This document shows positions 1-10,976 of a stretch of DNA of 64,000 nucleotides, piece by piece (position 1 is the first letter of the stretch; the number at the start of each line of letters is the position of its first letter). The notes under the pieces are model-generated. The model worked only from the letters and a program-made list of their open reading frames with translations. It searched no databases and was not told the origin of the DNA. The stretch comes from Chloroflexota bacterium (lineage in GTDB: Bacteria > Chloroflexota > Limnocylindria > Limnocylindrales > CSP1-4), in NCBI GenBank assembly GCA_947475545.1, contig CANJLL010000006.1:124001-188000 (forward strand), read 5' to 3'. The position numbers and the translations under genes were made by a program.

Positions 1-783
1 GCGTCGGGGTCTTTCGTCGCCGCACAGCGGGCGGCCATTGGCGTCGTCCCGGAATCGGCCGCGCCCAGCCCGCTCTCCGGGGCGGCGCTGTTGATCACGC
101 TTGCAGGCTGGGTGGCGCTGGCCGGGGCGGTCCTCGTTCGGGCGTACCTGGTGGGGCGCGGGCCGTGGGGCAACCTGTACGAATTCAGCGTGGCGTTCGC
201 GTTCAGCATCATCGGCGGCTACCTGGTGCTGGGCCGCCGCTACCCCATCCGCTCGATCGGCTTCATCCCCGTCGGCGTGGGGCTGGCCATGCTCCTCTAC
301 GCGTCGTCGCTCCCGTCGGACATCGCGCCGCTGGTTCCCGCGCTCCAGAACGCCCCACTGCTCACCATCCACGTGGGGATGGCGGTGATTTCGTACGGGA
401 TCTTCGCGACGTCATTCGCGGCGGGGATCGGCTACCTGGTGCAGGGGCGCCAGGACCGGTTCTCCTGGCTGCCGTCGCACACCACGCTCGACCAGGTCGC
501 GTACCGCGCCGTCGTGATCGGCTTCCCCATCTTCGCGACGATGATCATCCTGGGGTCCTGGTGGGCCAGCATCGCCTGGTCGCGCTACTGGGGCTGGGAT
601 CCCAAGGAGACGGCGGCCCTGGTGACCTGGCTGATCTACGCGATCTACCTCCACGCGCGCAACCAGCGCGGCTGGGCGGGGCGGCCCGCGGCCCTCCTGC
701 TGGTGGTCGGCTTCCTGATGGTGCTGGTCACCTATTCGGGCTCGCTCTGGTTCAGCGGGCTGCACGCGTACAGCGGGCTGTAG
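1..783 (+). CDS. ccsA: Cytochrome c assembly protein CcsA/ResC-like, 5' truncated
   Basis: The frame is open from base 1, so the gene is cut by the window edge; 260 residues of the C-terminal part remain. The protein is a polytopic membrane haem-handling component of the system II (Ccs/Res) cytochrome c synthetase, which ligates haem to apocytochromes outside the membrane. Visible family marks are a GPWGNLYEF loop after the first remaining membrane segment, a conserved membrane histidine in IHVGMAVISY, the tryptophan-rich haem-binding loop ending YWGWDPKE, and later histidines in YLHAR and GLHAY. The naming of this family (ccsA, ccsB, resC) varies. The partner CcsB/ResB would be expected just upstream, outside the window. 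Family assignment is firm; the start is not visible. Confidence 0.9.
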   Translation, partial: ASGSFVAAQRAAIGVVPESAAPSPLSGAALLITLAGWVALAGAVLVRAYLVGRGPWGNLYEFSVAFAFSIIGGYLVLGRRYPIRSIGFIPVGVGLAMLLYASSLPSDIAPLVPALQNAPLLTIHVGMAVISYGIFATSFAAGIGYLVQGRQDRFSWLPSHTTLDQVAYRAVVIGFPIFATMIILGSWWASIAWSRYWGWDPKETAALVTWLIYAIYLHARNQRGWAGRPAALLLVVGFLMVLVTYSGSLWFSGLHAYSGL

Positions 784-852
784 CGGCGACTCCGCGCGGC
801 ACGCGGGGCGGGCGCGGGCCAGCGCGGCGCGGGGCGGGCGCCCGCCAGCGGG

Positions 853-938
853 ACATTCGTCTCATCTGCCGCGCGGGCACGCGTTGACCCCGGCCCGGTC
901 GCTACATTCCTCTCATCTGCTGCGCGGGGACGCCTTGG
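853..938. repeat. 51-bp-spaced direct repeat
   Basis: A segment starting ACATTCGTCTCATCTG at 853 recurs as ACATTCCTCTCATCTG at 904; about 30 of 35 positions match. It fills the gap between the ccsA stop and the convergent XRE gene. No function is evident; it looks like a local duplication. Confidence 0.6.
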
Positions 939-944
939 ACACGC

Positions 945-1769
945 TCAGGCGGCCGGTTGCCTCGTCGGCGGCCGGGATTCGGGCTCGGCCCGGCCATGCG
1001 GCGGCTCCTGTGCGCGCTCGCCTGAGCGTGGGCCCGGCGCCGGTGACGGCACGGCGCGCACCCTGACCCGCCTGACGCCGGAGGAACCCGTTCCAAGGCG
1101 TGCAGGCGCCGCAGGTGACAGGAACGTGAGGGCGGCGATGGGACCGGTCGGCGCGCTGAGCCAGGCCCGGAGCTGCCGACCATCGACCGGCAGTGCCGCG
1201 CGCAGCGTGGCGGCGTGATCCCGTAGGCGTCGATGGTTCGTGGTCGTATCAAGCAGCGCCACGCACACGCCGACGGTGCGGGCGTGGAGTCCGAGATCGG
1301 CGCCTACCTTGGGGGCCAGCCGCCGTTTCCGGTCGAGCGTGCCGAGCATCTCCCCGACGTCGACCAGCTGCGTCTTGATCTCGACCACCAAGAGTGTTCG
1401 GGTGGGTGGGTGCCAGGCCAGGATGTCGATCACGCCCCGCTCGCCCCAGATTGAGGAGGACGCCTCGGGGTGCGGGTCCCAATCGGCACCCATCAACAGG
1501 CGCGTGTACGACTCTGGCAGGCCCGAATGACGAGCGGAGACGAGGCGCTCTCCGTCGCCGCCGCGCCAGCGCGTGCGCACGTCGACGTCCACCTCCACGG
1601 CAGCCGCCACGGCCCGAAGCTCCCCGAGCCGGACGTGGGCCGCTCCGCCGCGCTCCAGGAACGATACGACGTCCCGGCTTACGGGGGCACGCGAGGCGAC
1701 ATCCGATTGGCGCCAGCCGCGCCGGGGTCGGGCTGCGCGGAGCAGTGCGCCGAGCCGAACGTCGTCCAT
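945..1769 (-). CDS. XRE-type HTH protein fused to a PD-(D/E)XK-like domain
   Basis: The 274-residue protein starts with a helix-turn-helix of the XRE/Cro type (about residues 5-60). A second domain (about 85-200) contains D115 in GVIDILAWH followed by E130-I-K132 in VVEIKT. That spacing is the signature of PD-(D/E)XK nuclease-fold proteins. The last 60 residues are Pro/Arg/Ala-rich and probably disordered. The gene is convergent with ccsA and stands alone. An AT-rich patch at 1856-1864 and the region just before the ATG could hold its promoter, but no clear ribosome binding site is seen. It may be a DNA-binding regulator with a nuclease-derived domain, or a solitary restriction-like enzyme; activity cannot be judged from sequence alone. 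HTH assignment is good, the nuclease fold is inferred. Confidence 0.7.
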   Translation of the reverse strand: MDDVRLGALLRAARPRRGWRQSDVASRAPVSRDVVSFLERGGAAHVRLGELRAVAAAVEVDVDVRTRWRGGDGERLVSARHSGLPESYTRLLMGADWDPHPEASSSIWGERGVIDILAWHPPTRTLLVVEIKTQLVDVGEMLGTLDRKRRLAPKVGADLGLHARTVGVCVALLDTTTNHRRLRDHAATLRAALPVDGRQLRAWLSAPTGPIAALTFLSPAAPARLGTGSSGVRRVRVRAVPSPAPGPRSGERAQEPPHGRAEPESRPPTRQPAA

Positions 1770-1948
1770 GAGGCGGAATGGTGGCCGGGCCCGCTTACCG
1801 CCGGCTCATCGGGAAGGCGCGGACGTTCGCCAGCGCCGCCAGAGTCGAACGTCTGTACTATACTACCCCCCGACCGAAGCCTCCCGGCGTCACCGTGGGC
1901 GGCCTGGGCGCGGCTCCTGAGCGGAGCGGCGGGCGTGGCCCAGGGCAG

Positions 1949-2011
1949 CCGTCCACATGCCGTCCACAGGGCACGGGCAGTCATCAACAGGCGCGAGCGC
2001 GCTTGTCCACA
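1949..2011. promoter_or_regulatory. Cluster of DnaA-box-like sites upstream of nrdJ
   Basis: Two copies of CCGTCCACA (1949-1957, 1960-1968), a weaker TCATCAACA (1981-1989) and TTGTCCACA (2003-2011) lie in the same orientation. TTGTCCACA is the DnaA-box form of high-GC bacteria. Start-to-start distances are 11, 21 and 22 bp, that is whole helical turns. DnaA is known to regulate nrdAB in E. coli; its use here is inference. Confidence 0.5.
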
Positions 2012-2056
2012 GAACGCGCCCCTGCACCACATGTAGCGGTGGCAACGAGATTCATA

Positions 2057-2072
2057 CCACAACATCTTGTGG
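2057..2072. promoter_or_regulatory. NrdR box
   Basis: CCACAACATCTTGTGG is a perfect inverted repeat (6-bp arms, 4-bp centre; 7-bp arms with the flanking A/T). It fits the NrdR consensus core CwAnATnTwG at every fixed position. It ends 9 bp before the -35 box of nrdJ. NrdR is the ATP/dATP-responsive repressor of ribonucleotide reductase genes. A second, tandem box is usual; only a poor match is seen upstream near 2025-2041. Confidence 0.75.
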
Positions 2073-2081
2073 TTTGCCGTC

Positions 2082-2110
2082 TTGACGGGGTCGGGCGGCA
2101 GGCGTAAGGT
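2082..2110 (+). promoter_or_regulatory. nrdJ promoter
   Basis: TTGACG (2082-2087), a 17-bp spacer and TAAGGT (2105-2110) form a sigma-70-type promoter just downstream of the NrdR box. Transcription would begin near 2117. Confidence 0.6.
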
Positions 2111-2397
2111 TCGGCCTCGCGCGATCGACCTGCACTGTTCCGATCCGGCCGCCGGACGCATCCCGTCGGCGCCCCCTCGGCACCGGAATGACCCCGTCGA
2201 ACGCGCAGGAGGACGACAGGCCTCGCAGCTACGGCCAACCGGCAGGACGCCGGCGGACCGGCGCCACGGGGCGGGGCATCGCGAGCCCCGGAGCCGCACA
2301 GCAAACGGCCTGGAGCCAGCAACGACTCAGCTCCCCACCGCCAGACGGCGACGGGGGCACGACGGGATCACCCAGACCAGGACCGGAGGACTCACTC
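2111..2397 (+). other. Long 5' leader of nrdJ
   Basis: About 280 nt separate the predicted transcription start from the chosen ATG at 2398. The nrdJ frame is open back to an ATG at 2188, which would add a 70-residue basic, low-complexity N-terminus. I prefer 2398 because GGAGGA sits 7 nt upstream and the family begins there. I looked for a cobalamin riboswitch, as found before some reductase genes, and see no B12-box. The leader is GC-rich and may fold, but I recognise no RNA family. Confidence 0.4.
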
Positions 2398-5478
<3,081 letters not shown>

Positions 5479-5499
5479 ACCTCACTCAGCGGCAAAGCA

Positions 5500-5528
5500 A
5501 GAGGCCCGGCCATCGGCCGGGCCTCTTC
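5500..5528. terminator. Bidirectional rho-independent terminator
   Basis: A perfect 12-bp stem (AGAGGCCCGGCC with its complement) closes on a 3-nt loop and runs into a pyrimidine-rich tail. It lies between nrdJ and the convergent LLM gene, so it can serve both. Confidence 0.85.
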
Positions 5529-5598
5529 GATTCTCGGCGTCGCCCCCTGGAGATCGGCGGTGGCCGGGTGGCTCCGCGCAAGCCGCGCACCCGGCGGC

Positions 5599-6540
5599 CT
5601 ACCCCACCGCCTCCAGCGCCGGCTTTACGTCGGTGATCAGCCGCTCCATCGTCTCGTCGTCGTAGGGGGACGGGAGGCCGACCACCAGGTGGCGGTAGCC
5701 CAGGCGCACGAAGGGCGCCCACAGGTCGATGATGTCCTGCGCCGTGCCCACCGCGTGCGTGGGCTGGAGCTGGGCGCCGCCGTTGCGGGCCAGGATCTCG
5801 GTGGCCGCCCGCTGCGCCTCCTCGCGGGTTGAGCGGATGATCGTGGGCCCGCGGCCGGTGGTCCGCTCGATGGTGGCCGGGTCGCGCCCAACGGTCTCGC
5901 AGTGCTGGACCAGGATGGCCTCCTTGCGCGCCACGTCCTCGATCGGCCCGTACAGGTTGCACGCGTCGGCGTACTGGGCGACCAGCTTGAGGGTCACCTT
6001 CTCCCCTCCCCCGCCGACCAGGATGGGCAGGGTGGCCTGCACCGGCGCGGGCAGGTTCTTCACCTCGCGCGTGGCGTAGCGCGGGCCCGCGGCCGACGGC
6101 GCCTCGCCGTGCAGCATCCCGCGGATGACCGGGAGGGCTTCGGCCAGCCAGCGCAGGCGTTCGGCCGGGCTCTCGCCGAAGGCGAACCCGAAGGCGGCGG
6201 CCTCCTCGTCGAACCACGCGGACCCGATGCCCAGCACGGCGCGCCCGCCGGAGATGTGGTCCAGCGTGGTGGCCATCTTGGCGACCAGGGACGGCTCGCG
6301 GTACGGGTTGGCGCCCACCATGAGCCCGATTCGAACCCGGCTGGTCACCTTGGCCCAGGCGGCCAGGGTCAACCAGCCTTCGAACATGGGTCCGTCGCTC
6401 GAACCCACGATGGGGTAGACGTGGTCCCAGGTCCACAGGCTGTCGTAGCCCAGGCGCTCGGCCCGCACGCCGGCGGCTTCGAGCGACGCCCAGTCGGTGT
6501 ACTGGTTCCAGCAGAGCGCGCCCAGCTTGATGTCAGTCAA
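5599..6540 (-). CDS. LLM-class F420-dependent oxidoreductase
   Basis: The 313-residue protein belongs to the bacterial-luciferase-like TIM-barrel family, here of the F420-using type. The N-terminus (KLGALCWNQYTDW), the WTWDHVYP segment, a GGRAVLGIGSAW motif and the late ILVGGGGEKVTLKLVAQYAD segment are typical. The TTG start at 6540 is chosen because it opens exactly at the family N-terminus and lies 14 nt after the cupin stop, with a GAGG in that gap. The frame extends upstream but that stretch is shadow of the cupin gene. It is the last gene of a three-gene minus-strand operon (membrane protein, cupin, LLM). Substrate unknown. Confidence 0.9.
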   Translation of the reverse strand: MTDIKLGALCWNQYTDWASLEAAGVRAERLGYDSLWTWDHVYPIVGSSDGPMFEGWLTLAAWAKVTSRVRIGLMVGANPYREPSLVAKMATTLDHISGGRAVLGIGSAWFDEEAAAFGFAFGESPAERLRWLAEALPVIRGMLHGEAPSAAGPRYATREVKNLPAPVQATLPILVGGGGEKVTLKLVAQYADACNLYGPIEDVARKEAILVQHCETVGRDPATIERTTGRGPTIIRSTREEAQRAATEILARNGGAQLQPTHAVGTAQDIIDLWAPFVRLGYRHLVVGLPSPYDDETMERLITDVKPALEAVG

Positions 6541-6554
6541 TCCAATGCCTCGAT

Positions 6555-6899
6555 TCAGCCCTTCCGGACGATGTCGATGGAGATCTCCACGGCCGGGCCG
6601 TCGCCGCGGTTCTCCAGCCAGTGGAGGGTGTGGCGGTCCTCGGGCCAGCCCGCGCCGGGTCCGTAGTCCGTCTGGGTGCCGTCGCGGTGATCCGTGATGG
6701 TCCCCTGGAGGACGAAGACCAGACCGGGCCGATCCCGGTGGTCGTGGACGGGGCCGAAGGTGGCGCCCGGCTCCATGGTCACCCGCCGCATGCGGAGCTG
6801 GCGACCCTCCAGGCCCTCGATCTCGCCGTCGAGGTCCACGGTCCCCAGCAGCTCCACGCTGACGCCGCGCGTCTCCGGTCCGGCCGGTTCGTCGCTCAA
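6555..6899 (-). CDS. Small cupin-domain protein
   Basis: The 114-residue protein is a single cupin barrel. The first cupin motif is visible as GPVHDHRDRPGLVFVLQG, with HDH as metal-binding histidines, and the second half contains the histidine in EDRHTLHWLENRG. Its ATG overlaps the stop of the upstream membrane-protein gene by 4 nt (ATGA), so the two are translationally coupled, and the LLM gene follows after 14 nt. Cupins of this size are often isomerases, dioxygenase-like or ligand sensors; nothing here fixes the substrate. Confidence 0.85.
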   Translation of the reverse strand: MSDEPAGPETRGVSVELLGTVDLDGEIEGLEGRQLRMRRVTMEPGATFGPVHDHRDRPGLVFVLQGTITDHRDGTQTDYGPGAGWPEDRHTLHWLENRGDGPAVEISIDIVRKG

Positions 6900-7345
6900 T
6901 GTGCGCTCCTCGCCGGATTTCGGCGCACGGCGACCGCGCCGCAGAGGACGCCAAGCCCGGTCCGGGTGATGGCCTCGGGCAAGGTGGCCGGCCCGGCGAT
7001 CCCCTGCACGAACGCGACCACGTCCACGACCGACGTGCCGATCAGGTAGGCGGCGAGGGCGAGCAGGACCACGGCGGGCATCCGACCGGCGATCGCCAGG
7101 AGCAGCAGCAGCCCGCCGAACAGCAGGGCGATCCCATGCGTGCGCAGGAGGTACTCGCTGGTGGCCGTGGACTGGATGTTCAGGATGTCGAGGGCCACGG
7201 TCGGAACCACGACGTACAGCGCGCCGGTCGCCACGAAGAGGACCGCCCCGACGGCGATCATGAGGCGGACCAGCCCGGACGTGCCGGACCGGGCCCGTGG
7301 CGCCGGGGCAACCTCGGATTCCGGGGTGTCGGACTCGTCGCTCAT
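6896..7345 (-). CDS. Four-helix membrane protein of unknown function
   Basis: The 149-residue protein has an acidic, Pro-rich N-terminus of about 20 residues, then four hydrophobic segments (about 26-48, 67-86, 90-112, 122-140). GGAGG lies 6 nt before the ATG. It is the first gene of the operon with the cupin and LLM oxidoreductase. I do not recognise the family beyond a small integral membrane protein; it resembles DUF4345-like proteins only in size and topology. Confidence 0.75.
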   Translation of the reverse strand: MSDESDTPESEVAPAPRARSGTSGLVRLMIAVGAVLFVATGALYVVVPTVALDILNIQSTATSEYLLRTHGIALLFGGLLLLLAIAGRMPAVVLLALAAYLIGTSVVDVVAFVQGIAGPATLPEAITRTGLGVLCGAVAVRRNPARSAH

Positions 7346-7513
7346 GGGGTTCCTCCGGCTCTCACCATTGCCTCCGTGGTGGCGTCATGCGGCAGCGCCT
7401 CGGGCCTCCCCTACAGGGTACCCCCGACCCCTGGGCTTGCCGCAGGCCGGGGGGGTTGGTCCTGGAGTCGCCCCCCCGTGCTGGCGCATCGACGACTCGA
7501 ATGGTGCCCGCGA

Positions 7514-9847
7514 TCACGCGGTCGGCCGGGGTGCCTCCGCGTCGGCTGCGGTCGCCGTCGCGGTCGTAGCCCCGGCCGCGGTCGCCGTGGCAAGGCGCGC
7601 ACGCGCCCGGCGGCGCCGGAGCACGAAGGCAATCCCCACCATCAGCAGCACCAGCGCCAGCACCGCGGCCAGCCGGATCGCGCCCTGGATCGGCGAGTCG
7701 GCCAGGACCTGGTTGATCGCGGAGGTCGCGGCCTGGGCCCCCGGGACATCGGCGGTGGCAACGGCGGCCAGCGCCGTGGTCAGTTGCGGGCCGAAGTCCG
7801 CGCCCAATAGGCCGATCCAGCGGAACGGGTCGCGCGACGCGTCGATGCCGGCCTGGGCGTCGCGCACCAACTGGGCGGCCGCGGCTTCGTCGGCCAGCCT
7901 CTGGTCCAGGGCGGCTACGTCGGCGGTGGCGGCGGGAAGGTCGGCAGCGGCGAGGGCGGCCAGCGCCGCGTCCACTTCGGGGCCAAACGCGTTCGGCGTC
8001 AGCCCCAGCGCCTCCATGCCGGGCCGTGGCGCGGTCGCCCGCTGCAGCGCCGCGGCCACCGCCTCCGCGGCCGTCACCTGGTCGGCGGCAGCAGCTTCGA
8101 CCGCCTTCATGGCCGCCGGATCGGTGGCCTCCTGGAACCGCGCCCGGAGGGCACCGGCCAGGACATGGGCACGGGGGACCAGCGCGTCGGCCTTGCGCGC
8201 GGCATCGATGACCGCGGCCGCGCTGGCCAGCACGTCGTTGGCGCGGCCAAACGTCCAGCCGTCGAGCGGCGCGAGAACGGCCATCGGCATCGCCCAGTCG
8301 CCTGCCTTGCCGAGCAGCGCGTGGTACGCGGTGCGGGCAGCGGATCGCTCCTTGAGCACAGCGGCGTTCACGGTGTTGCCGCCGTAGTGGACCACCAGGT
8401 TCTGGGCGAAGTCCAGGTCCGTCACGCCCGCGGGGACGAGCCCCAGCTCATCGACGGCGTCCAGCCAGGCGCGCCAGTCGGCGGCGCCCACGCGGGTGGG
8501 CAGCGTCGCCGCGGCGGACTGGTAGGCGGACTTGCCGTCCATGAGGGCGGCGAGCGCCTTCTGCATCCCGGGAGTCCCGGCCTTGGCGGCCACCCCGCCG
8601 ACCACGTCGCAGGCCGCGTTGTACTGCCAGCCGACGATGGCCCGCTGGGTGTCGTCGGCGGTGGGACCCGCAAAGCGCCAGTCGGCGATGGAGGGCGCGA
8701 CGCCCGCGACCGGGTAGACGCCGGGTTCCTTGCACGGCGTCCTGGTGACCACCGATTCCGCCCAGTCGGCCGAGCCTTCGCGGAGCCAGGCCGAGTTGAA
8801 GAGCGCGGCGTTGAACCAGCCATGCGACAGCTCGTGGGCCACGACGCCGGACTGGATGGTCTCCCTGACGCGGGCCACCGCGGCCTTGGCATCGAAGGAG
8901 CCCGCGTATGCACCCAGGGCGCCGTCGGCCACCTCGTGGATGGCGATGGCGCCGCTGCCGGGCAGCGGGCGGCCGATCAGCTGCTCCAGGGCCGCCAGCG
9001 ACGTGCTCGCGTCGGCAGCGACCTTCTGCTGCCATTCGGCGTCGCCAGGCCAGCCCATGACGTTGACCTGGCGGCCACCGGGGCTCGCCACCTGGGTGGA
9101 CTCGTACCCGCCGGGGTTCTCGCCGTTGAAGCAGACCCAGAAGTTGCGGGTGTCCGTGACGGAACCGCTCGCGTAGGTCGTTACGCCGTCCGCGGTGGTG
9201 GGAGCCATGGTGCCGCCATGCAGGTCGACGCCCACGTCGTAGCCGGACGGCATCGACACCTTCAGGCTGCCGCCGTCGGGCCCGTTGGTGATCGCGCAGA
9301 ACGCGACCGCCGCGGCGTTCATGCGGATGCGGGAATTGGAGCGGGGGGCGCCGCCGGGCAATTGGTAGGTGATGTGCAGGCGGCGGGAGCTGCCGCCATA
9401 CGTGTCCGTGAACGAGATCCGGTGCTCGTCGAAGGTGGTGCCCGCCTTGTACAGGCTGGCCGACGCGGAGCCGACGTCCGCGGTCACCTTGATGGCCGTG
9501 GCCTCCTTCTCGATGGAGACGTACAGGGTGTTGATGTAATACGTCGTCGTCTGGGGGCACGTGTTGTTGCGCAAGATCCACTGGCCCGTTTGGTAGTTAT
9601 AGACCCACTCCGGGCACGTGCTGATGCCCAGGGTCGCCGCCTTGTTGTTCTTGAGCACGTAGTCGATGGCGACGTCGATCCGGCCATCCGCGGGATTGAC
9701 GGTGTACGCGGTGCTGGCCGTCCCCACCGTGTCTCCCGCCGCGGCCGCGGGCGCGGGGCCGAGCAGCTGCACAGTCGACAGCGTGAACAGCAGCACAGCG
9801 ATGGCCGCGGCGATGCGCGGCGGCTGCGGCCGACCCCTCATTCCCAT
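7514..9847 (-). CDS. Secreted, membrane-anchored zinc metallopeptidase (gluzincin type)
   Basis: The 777-residue protein has a signal peptide (basic start, hydrophobic stretch about 11-26, AAA cleavage region near 35), a long beta-rich N-terminal half, and a zinc site. HELSH at 338-342 is followed about 18 residues later by glutamate in REGSADW, the spacing of HEXXH-E (clan MA) peptidases. The C-terminal third is Ala-rich helix, ending with a membrane segment (LAAVLALVLLMVGIAFVL) and a basic cytoplasmic tail. The start at 9847 is chosen because GGAGG lies just upstream and a signal peptide follows; the frame is open further upstream. Two N-terminal cysteine pairs may form disulfides outside the cell. 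Substrate unknown. It is probably transcribed alone. Confidence 0.8.
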   Translation of the reverse strand: MGMRGRPQPPRIAAAIAVLLFTLSTVQLLGPAPAAAAGDTVGTASTAYTVNPADGRIDVAIDYVLKNNKAATLGISTCPEWVYNYQTGQWILRNNTCPQTTTYYINTLYVSIEKEATAIKVTADVGSASASLYKAGTTFDEHRISFTDTYGGSSRRLHITYQLPGGAPRSNSRIRMNAAAVAFCAITNGPDGGSLKVSMPSGYDVGVDLHGGTMAPTTADGVTTYASGSVTDTRNFWVCFNGENPGGYESTQVASPGGRQVNVMGWPGDAEWQQKVAADASTSLAALEQLIGRPLPGSGAIAIHEVADGALGAYAGSFDAKAAVARVRETIQSGVVAHELSHGWFNAALFNSAWLREGSADWAESVVTRTPCKEPGVYPVAGVAPSIADWRFAGPTADDTQRAIVGWQYNAACDVVGGVAAKAGTPGMQKALAALMDGKSAYQSAAATLPTRVGAADWRAWLDAVDELGLVPAGVTDLDFAQNLVVHYGGNTVNAAVLKERSAARTAYHALLGKAGDWAMPMAVLAPLDGWTFGRANDVLASAAAVIDAARKADALVPRAHVLAGALRARFQEATDPAAMKAVEAAAADQVTAAEAVAAALQRATAPRPGMEALGLTPNAFGPEVDAALAALAAADLPAATADVAALDQRLADEAAAAQLVRDAQAGIDASRDPFRWIGLLGADFGPQLTTALAAVATADVPGAQAATSAINQVLADSPIQGAIRLAAVLALVLLMVGIAFVLRRRRARARLATATAAGATTATATAADAEAPRPTA

Positions 9848-10090
9848 GATCCCCCCTCCGAACCGCCGAACGCGGGCACTCCCCATGCGAGGCCACGCGG
9901 GCCGGGACCGGCGAGCAATTGGCGCCTGGCGCCGCGTCGCCGGATCAGATCCAGGGCCCGCTGGGCATCGAGGCGCGTCCACCGTGCTGGGACTTGACCC
10001 TGGCCCGCCCTGGTGCGGCGGGCCTCCTCACCCCGAGTCTCCGCCGTCGCGACCAGAAGTCAAGTGCAAATGCTCCCGAGCGCTACCTCC

Positions 10091-10516
10091 CTACAGCGCC
10101 CCCTGCACAAGCCCCCGGGCTAGCTCGTGCCAGGCGTCCAGATCCATGGGCGCGTAGTCGCCTTCCTCCAGGTCGCCGCCCAGGGCGGGGTGCGGGCTGG
10201 CCGCCCAGACCTGATCGCGGGGGCGGGTCATCCCGACCGACTCCAGGCGCAGGATCACGTAGATCATCAGCCGTCGCTGCACCCACTCGGGGTCGCGGAA
10301 GAGCTGCGCCAGCTCCTGCCGGGAGGATGCCACCGGCACGCAGGCGATGTGGTTGGGCGACGCCAGCCAGACCTGGCCCTCGTCGACCTCGACGAAGAGG
10401 TCGCCGAACGCAGTCACGAGCAGCGCAACGAGACGCCGGCCGGCCAGCTCGGGCCAGCGGCCCAGGGCAGCATCGACCTGGTCCGGCGGCGGCGTGGCGT
10501 GGAGGCGAGGATCCAA
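10091..10516 (-). CDS. DUF1851 / Tdi1-like protein
   Basis: The 141-residue protein resembles the C-terminal domain of the T6SS immunity protein Tdi1 (DUF1851): GDLFVEVDEGQVWLASP in the middle and an ASPHPALGG segment followed by a helical DLDAWHELARGL end. The TTG start at 10516 is chosen because homology begins there; the upstream frame runs into the low-complexity repeats at 10585-10750. A weak AAGGGA precedes it. No toxin gene or secretion apparatus is nearby, so an immunity role is not supported by context. The assignment rests on the GD-F...ALGG pattern only. Confidence 0.6.
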   Translation of the reverse strand: MDPRLHATPPPDQVDAALGRWPELAGRRLVALLVTAFGDLFVEVDEGQVWLASPNHIACVPVASSRQELAQLFRDPEWVQRRLMIYVILRLESVGMTRPRDQVWAASPHPALGGDLEEGDYAPMDLDAWHELARGLVQGAL

Positions 10517-10976
10517 GGCGGTCGGTCCCTTCGGGTTCGAGGGTCGTGATTGGAGTTGGCGTCCGGCCGAGGCTGAGCGGGTTGGCAACGGGCGCCGGGT
10601 TCGAGATCCAGCTTCTCGGAGCCGCGAGGCCGGGCGGCTCGCAACGGGCGCCGCGTTCGAGATCCAGCGCCGCGAGGCCCCAGTGCCCCGAGGTTCCCGC
10701 CGCGGGGACCCAGCGCCTCGGGGCCCCAGCTTCTCGAGGCCCCAGCGCCGCGGGAGGTTACGCAATGTCCACCGGGTGAGCACTATCCACGATCAGGCGG
10801 CCCCGGGACCAGCCTCCGAGCGCGGACGAAGCCCGGATTCTTGCCGGATGTCCGCGGGGTGGCCAGATGGCAACAACTTGTCGGATAGCGCTCATGGAGT
10901 GAGCAATACGGAGATTCCGCGGCCGCCAGGACGCCGGGCCGCCGCCGCCCCGCCGCGGCCGAATACCTTGGCTCCC
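10517..10976. repeat. Gene-free stretch with short GC repeats
   Basis: The stretch between the Tdi1-like gene and the hydroxy-acid oxidase holds two near-identical 28-nt units starting GCAACGGGCGCCG at 10585 and 10641 (56 bp apart). They are followed by several variants of CCCAGC plus CGAGGCCCC up to about 10752. The 12-mer GCAACGGGCGCC recurs at 41634, also between genes. No open frame with coding character is seen. Confidence 0.55.

Noticed and set aside
1845..1865. SOS/LexA box near CGAACGTCTGTAC
   Set aside because: Only a half-site agrees with the CGAAC-N4-GTTCG type; several key bases differ.
1945..2072. Chromosomal origin of replication suggested by DnaA-like boxes
   Set aside because: No dnaA, dnaN or other origin genes and no AT-rich unwinding region; the boxes sit in a promoter region instead.
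2188..2397. N-terminal 70-residue extension of NrdJ from the ATG at 2188
   Set aside because: The extension is basic low-complexity, has no clear ribosome binding site, and the ATG at 2398 has GGAGGA at ideal spacing and begins near the family start.
2111..2397. Cobalamin riboswitch before nrdJ
   Set aside because: No B12-box or the other conserved cobalamin-switch segments could be found.
10530..10670. tRNA-like T-loops (GGGTTCGAG) in the repeat region
   Set aside because: The flanking bases do not pair as a T-arm and no acceptor, D or anticodon arms can be built.
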